Shown here piece by piece: positions 59,231-64,000 of a stretch of 64,000 nt of DNA (positions within the stretch are counted from its first letter, which is position 1; every line of letters begins with the position of its first letter). Both the position numbers and the translations under genes were made by a program. Under the pieces are notes generated by a model. That model made no database searches. It saw only the letters and a list, made by a program, of their open reading frames with translations, and had not been told where the DNA came from. Where the stretch lies: the NCBI GenBank assembly GCA_032718565.1, contig JAVGVS010000003.1:2744178-2808177 (forward strand). Direction: 5' to 3'. Origin of the DNA: Distichodus sexfasciatus (Eukaryota > Chordata > Actinopteri > Characiformes > Distichodontidae).

Positions 59231-61720
59231 ATAAATTTCTGAGTGGTAGGTGGAGAGAAGATTTTAGACATTATGCATTCAGAATATCTGAGGATTTTAG
59301 GCATATGCGCCCACTAAGATGATGACGGTCCGCATAGTTTGAGGCCGGGTGTCGGCAACCGTAAGTTCCATGGTGCACTCCCTCACGCTATCAGCGAACC
59401 CGTCCCCCGTGCCGACGCACCGGAGAGACCTCCCACTCTGTTAAAGTTTAAAGTTGAAAGCTCATCGAGGGGCCGCTGTCGTGAGAAGGTTTTGCATGAG
59501 CATGCCACGTTGGCCTACGCTCCTAAAGTCAGACAAGTTGTGACACTGCTTCTCAGTCAGGCACCAGGCAGAGACACTTGGAGTTCACCTGACGATGCTT
59601 AATGCTGTCATCGCACATCAGGATGACAATGTTCAAAGGTTCCAGTGCTGGCACTAATTACTTGTGTCCGATAAGTTGAGCTTTCTTGCTGCTGATAACG
59701 TAATGTTATTAATTTGACTTTAACAATGGGCTTCTATATTTGCTAACTGTTTACAAGAAAAACTGTTCTTAAAATTATGTTAATACTTTTTATAAAAAGA
59801 GTTCTGTTAATAATTAATAATGATTTTAATTTGAGGTCATTTCCTACAGCCTTGCCTTCAGTCCCACTTGTGCTGTTTTCAGGAAGATTCTTGCACCAGT
59901 TCACCAGCTTTTCTTAGTAATTTCTTAATTTGATCTTAATTTTTTAATGTATGATCAGCTTCCTTCATTTCTTACAGCTAAAGGATATTATACCTATTAA
60001 ATATTAACTTTTTTATAATTGATCAAATTTATTTAATAACTTTTTTATTTAATACTGATTTAAATTATTATTTAAAATGGATGCATTGTGCACAAGAGCA
60101 CCCTGACTCAGATCTGTTATATTCATGTTATATTTATATTTTATTATTACATTTTTAGCATTTTCCAGTAACTCTGCAACCTTTTTAAAATACAACGTGT
60201 AATGCAGGCTGTTGTGCTGTAGGTTCTCCAGATATCACACCTAGGGAATCGCTATGATTCAGCATCATTGGGATTAGCAAATTCATGCTTTTGTCTCATT
60301 AATACAGAAAAGATTTGACTCCAAATCTGTCAGGCAGGTCAAGCCCCATGCTGTCCCTGACTGAATCATCAGCCTGGCGTTACGCCACAGGTTCCTGGTG
60401 CGAGAGGCCGCGGTTGTGCTTGAACACCACCCGGTCGCCGCTGACCCGCCGCTGCTAATTCCCAGCTAACGGGACAAGGTCTATAGCAGGCCAGCACACG
60501 GCTCGGGAGCGCAGCAGGTCCTAGGAGACTTGCTCTTCACATGCAAATCGCTGTATTTTAATTTGGTAAAAGTCGACGCAGCATTCCGCCATTCGAGATG
60601 CGCCGTCCACTCTGGCTGGGTTCGACAAGATGTTATCCCTTAAACATTCAGATCTTGAAAACTAAGGTGGGTTATGCAATATCAGAGTAATGACCTTTAT
60701 CTCTGTTAAATAAAAGGAATAATAATAATAATAATAATAATAAAAGAAGAAGAAGAAGAAGAAGGAATTATTATTATTGTTGTTATGTTAGTTGTTGTTA
60801 AGTTGTTGTTATTTATAAAATTATTTTATAAAATTATATATATATAGTCAACATCACATTTACAACACATTCTTACACTGCCAAATTGTGTCACGCTCAT
60901 TCTTATAATGATGAATCCTCTGACCCAAAATTGAAAATGTGTACAGTTTTCCTAATTAGCCTAGTAAATGCCTCCCCAGAAACCCCCATTAAAGAGCTGA
61001 GATGCACAAAACTGGAAGTTGCTAGTAAATGCCCACCTGTAGTGATAAAGACTTATGCAGCATGACCTATAAACCTTGTTTTTATTATATAACACATGTG
61101 AGTGGAAGTGTTAGTGTGTGTTTACTTTTAATGAAAATTTTTGTAAAATTAATACAATAAATATATGAACAATGAAAAAAAAGTTTCTCATAGCACGCTG
61201 AATTGAAGAGAACCCTATTATCTAATGTTTCACACAAACACACATGCAATAAAGTTTGCGTAAGAGGTTTCAGTGTTGGCAGAATTTGTTCTACCTAAGA
61301 ACAAATTCTAAATCTAAAAAAACATTAAGTTGAATGTCTGAATTTTCCTGAAAGTGACTTTAAAACAAACTTTTTCTTACAACTATAATGAGGCCCTTTG
61401 TTTAAAAAGTCAAATATATAAATGCTTTTTAAACTATGTTTGTGTTTACACGCTGTATAAACCAAAACATACCGATGTCTTGAGAGAAATGCTCTATAAG
61501 CTGATTCTCTTTATGCTTAAACTCAAATGTAGGACAGAGGCTGTTTGTAGCATCATGAGAATTCAGGATCTTCACTTTGATAGCAGGTTTTTTCTCACAA
61601 TTTTTAGAAACAAAGGAGCAGCCTGGTAATGCATGATGTTGTAAAATGAGGATGTTGCAGCATCTTTTAACAGACTGATGTGCTTCAGCCTCAGTGCCCT
61701 GTTGTATATATATATTTATA

Positions 61721-61785
<65 letters not shown>

Positions 61786-62050
61786 GTATGTATGTATATA
61801 TATATACATATATGTGTGTGTGTGTGTGAGTGGGTGTGTTCATGTATTTATGGCATTGTGGGGACCTTTTTGCCCCCTAAAACTTTTATCTGTTTTTTTG
61901 GGCTTTGGGGGACATTTGAGGGTCCCTATGAGGAGAAATGAAATGTGCTTGTTTTTATTTGAGAAACTAAAAAGAGGTAAAGATGTGCTTGGTTATTGAA
62001 GGTAAGGTTAGAGTTAGGATTAGGTGTAGGTGTAAAAATTATATATGCAA
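59231..62050. other. Intergenic, nothing firm
   Basis: Includes a CpG-moderate 87-codon frame at 59339-59602 without homology I can name, (AAT)n and (AAG)n at 60718-60763 and a TG/TA-rich microsatellite at 61705-61830. Confidence 0.3.
61727..61830. repeat. (TA)n/(TG)n compound microsatellite
   Basis: A TA run of about 55 bp, then TATG and (GT)n. Confidence 0.95.
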
Positions 62051-62053
62051 GTA

Positions 62054-62395
62054 CTGTGCAAAGTTTTAGGCAGGTGTGAAAATGCTTTCAGAAATATAAT
62101 AATGATTGCTTATTTTATCAATTCTGCAAATGCAATGAGTTTAACAAAGAGGGCCCAATCAAATAATATTTGTTAATATTTTGTTTCAAACCAGCATGTT
62201 GTGCGTACCTAGAAGAATTGATGTTTTGAAGGCAAAAGGGTGGTCAGCTAACTAAATATTGACTTGATTTAGATTTCTCTTTTTGTTCATTCACTGCATT
62301 TGTTGATTGATGAAAATAAATGATTAACACTTCCACTTTTGAAAGCATTCTTTGTTTACAGCATTTTTTCACACCTGCTTAAAACTTTTGCACAG
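62054..62395. mobile_element. Tc1/mariner-like miniature element
   Basis: Left end CTGTGCAAAGTTTTAGGCAG, right end inverted CTGTGCAAAAGTTTTAAGCA, each bounded by TA (62052-62053, 62396-62397), the Tc1/mariner target duplication. The inverted ends extend about 35 bp to GGTGTGAAAA. 342 bp, no transposase. Confidence 0.85.
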
Positions 62396-63078
62396 TACTG
62401 TACATCTTAGTCATTATGGGAGCCTGCGGAAAGACTCTCACAAAGATAGTAATACAAGACTGTGTGTGTGTGTGTGTGAATTTTGGCCTGTAGACTCTTT
62501 GACAATTCTCTGACTTCTCTAAATATGGCAAATCAACATTAAATTCACTTATCACTCGTGCAGTAGCTCATTCATCTCAGGCACTTCACGTCATGGTCAG
62601 CGTTGATAAGGTTCCTGGAGAGATGGGGAGTTCTTGTGCTAACAATGACCTTTATCAAGCGATCCTGTAATGGTGTCAGTGTATGATAATATATTTCCTT
62701 AAAAACGCCCCTGTTTTCTGTTCATGTGACTCTACTCTTTATGGCGTCTGTGTTTCGTGTCAGGGCAGCGCTCGGTGACATACGTCGGGACTGCTATCAG
62801 CTTCAGTAAAGGTCATTGAGACCTAATCTCACAGGTTTGCATTGGCTGGCATTTGTAGCTTTCAGAAAGAAAATGTAGACGATATCTTCAAATATAGCGT
62901 TAATGCGTATAACCTGCATTCAAATAGGTGTCTTATGAATCATGTAGAGAAATCCTACTTTAAAAAAGAGATTCAGCGTTTAAAACGGTCCTTTTATACA
63001 CGTTTATTTCAATTACACTAAATGGAAAGGGCCCGCGAACTGACCAAACTCAAATGCTGTAAAAGAGGTTAACAGTAA
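62396..63078. other. Intergenic, nothing recognised
   Basis: (GT)n at 62460-62478; no gene. Confidence 0.35.
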
Positions 63079-63400
63079 ATGTGTAACGATACATTAATCT
63101 ACTTTGATATATCGATTCAGTGGTTGAAAAGGCCACAGCATCTATTCAAAATGAAAACATTGATCATTCTTCATATAAATATTTTAACATTCCTTGACAA
63201 GGAAGCTCAGAGACTTCAGCAGGTTTTGTCGGAACTTTTATTAAGCATGAAAATACAGGTTACTGTGGGCCGTAGTGCAGACGTGAAAATCTCAAATGAT
63301 ATTTTAGTTGCTTTTAGTCATTTGAAATGAAGGGAAGTGAATGTCTTACATGATGTTTTTGTCTCATCTTGATAACGTCGGCTTACAAATTAAATTGAAT
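63079..63400. mobile_element. Miniature element related to the 39448 family
   Basis: GTGTAACGATACATTAATCT at the left, CAAATGATATTTTAGTTGCT inside and TTGTCTCATCTTGATAAC toward the right match the elements at 40505-40600 and 41275-41370. The open frame of 83 codons here is not credible as a gene. Confidence 0.5.
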
Positions 63401-63404
63401 TGAA

Positions 63405-63625
63405 TCTAATCGAGGCAGTTGGTAGCAAAGCGGACTCATCATGGGAAGGTCGCTGGTTTGAATCCCAAGACTGGTAAAGATACCACTGAGGTATTCATAA
63501 GCAAGGTACCATCCCCAAGCACTGCTCCCTAGACGATGCCTTTGTTAGCTGCCCACTGCTCCTTCATGGATGGGTCCAATACAGAGGTCACATTTCATTG
63601 TGGTGCACTGTGCTGCTGTGAAGCA
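63405..63625 (+). repeat. tRNA SINE family A, near full length
   Basis: Head GGCAGTTGGTAGCAAAGCGG and GGTTTGAATCCCA, middle AGCAAGGTACCATCCCCAAG and GCACTGCTCCCTAGACGATG, core GCCCACTGCTCCTTCATGGA, end GTGGTGCACTGTGCTGCTGT. Confidence 0.8.
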
Positions 63626-64000
63626 CAGTTAAAACTAAAATGTTATTGTGTGAAGGATTTAGTCTTTGGTGTGTTCAAATATGTACCTGTTTGAATTCAG
63701 TTAAGGTTTTCAAGTGCTTGTCTTTGTCTTCTGTACTGACCCAACAATGCAGTCTGAAGCTCTTCCAAAAGCCAGATAGGCAAAGCAAGTGATGGAACGC
63801 TTCCGTCAGTGACCTGCAGATTTCAAAGTAGTCAAAACACTTCTGTTTGAAAAGAGTGTTCCTTCCTCAAGTGTTATGGGTGTCCTTGCTGTGATCTGCA
63901 TGTATGCAAAGTCAGTCTGACAGACAAAAGGAAGAAGAATATGCCTTCATAATATAATCTTTAGAGCTTAAATCGAAGGCAACATGACTTTTTTTTTAGG
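63626..64000. other. Right edge, nothing recognised
   Basis: No gene, RNA or repeat that I can support before the window ends. Confidence 0.35.

Noticed and set aside
59339..59602. 87-codon open frame with moderate CpG
   Set aside because: No domain, no splice signals and no homology I can name; left as unannotated intergenic sequence.

Overview
The window looks like nuclear DNA from a teleost fish. It has small genes with GT-AG introns, long AT-rich introns and gaps, dense microsatellites, tRNA-derived SINEs (including HE1/DANA-like copies), hAT-like and Tc1-like miniature transposons and a truncated fish LINE. The SINE types suggest an ostariophysan (carp, tetra or catfish relatives), but the species cannot be fixed from sequence alone.

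Left part (1-9.5 kb, + strand): the 3' half of an INPP5D/SHIP1 gene. Exons for the end of the 5-phosphatase domain and the C2-like region are recognisable, but they have lost a catalytic motif, carry several frameshifts and stops, and lack at least one splice donor. The tyrosine-motif and proline-rich tail (5.45-8.76 kb) is open, in frame and correctly spliced. The window therefore holds either a decaying SHIP1 copy or a locus where only the tail is still maintained.

Middle part (10-15.4 kb, + strand): a complete five-exon LSM2 gene (95 aa), whose first intron holds a striking fold-back element, and a small three-exon acidic gene of 70 aa that I do not recognise.

19.5-32.5 kb (- strand): a complete BCL6 orthologue. 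Eight coding exons encode 726 aa: BTB domain, middle repression region and six C2H2 zinc fingers. At about 28.6 kb lie four TTC-N3-GAA sites within 73 bp, one of them the exact BCL6 recognition core, next to a likely noncoding first exon. This fits STAT control and BCL6 self-repression. Further upstream, at 32.4 kb, a 72-bp exon with good splice signals would join in frame to the BCL6 start.

Right part (32.5-64 kb): no protein-coding gene can be supported. It holds nested transposons (hAT-like inside SINE inside another element), a 5S rRNA/tRNA composite SINE, three diverged copies of a local sequence block, an isolated CpG-rich island at 51.6 kb (possible promoter of a rightward gene; LPP is the neighbour of BCL6 in mammals), a 1.1-kb tetranucleotide array and several non-repetitive stretches that could be regulatory. 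The genes do not form a pathway together, although SHIP1 and BCL6 both act in lymphoid cells.
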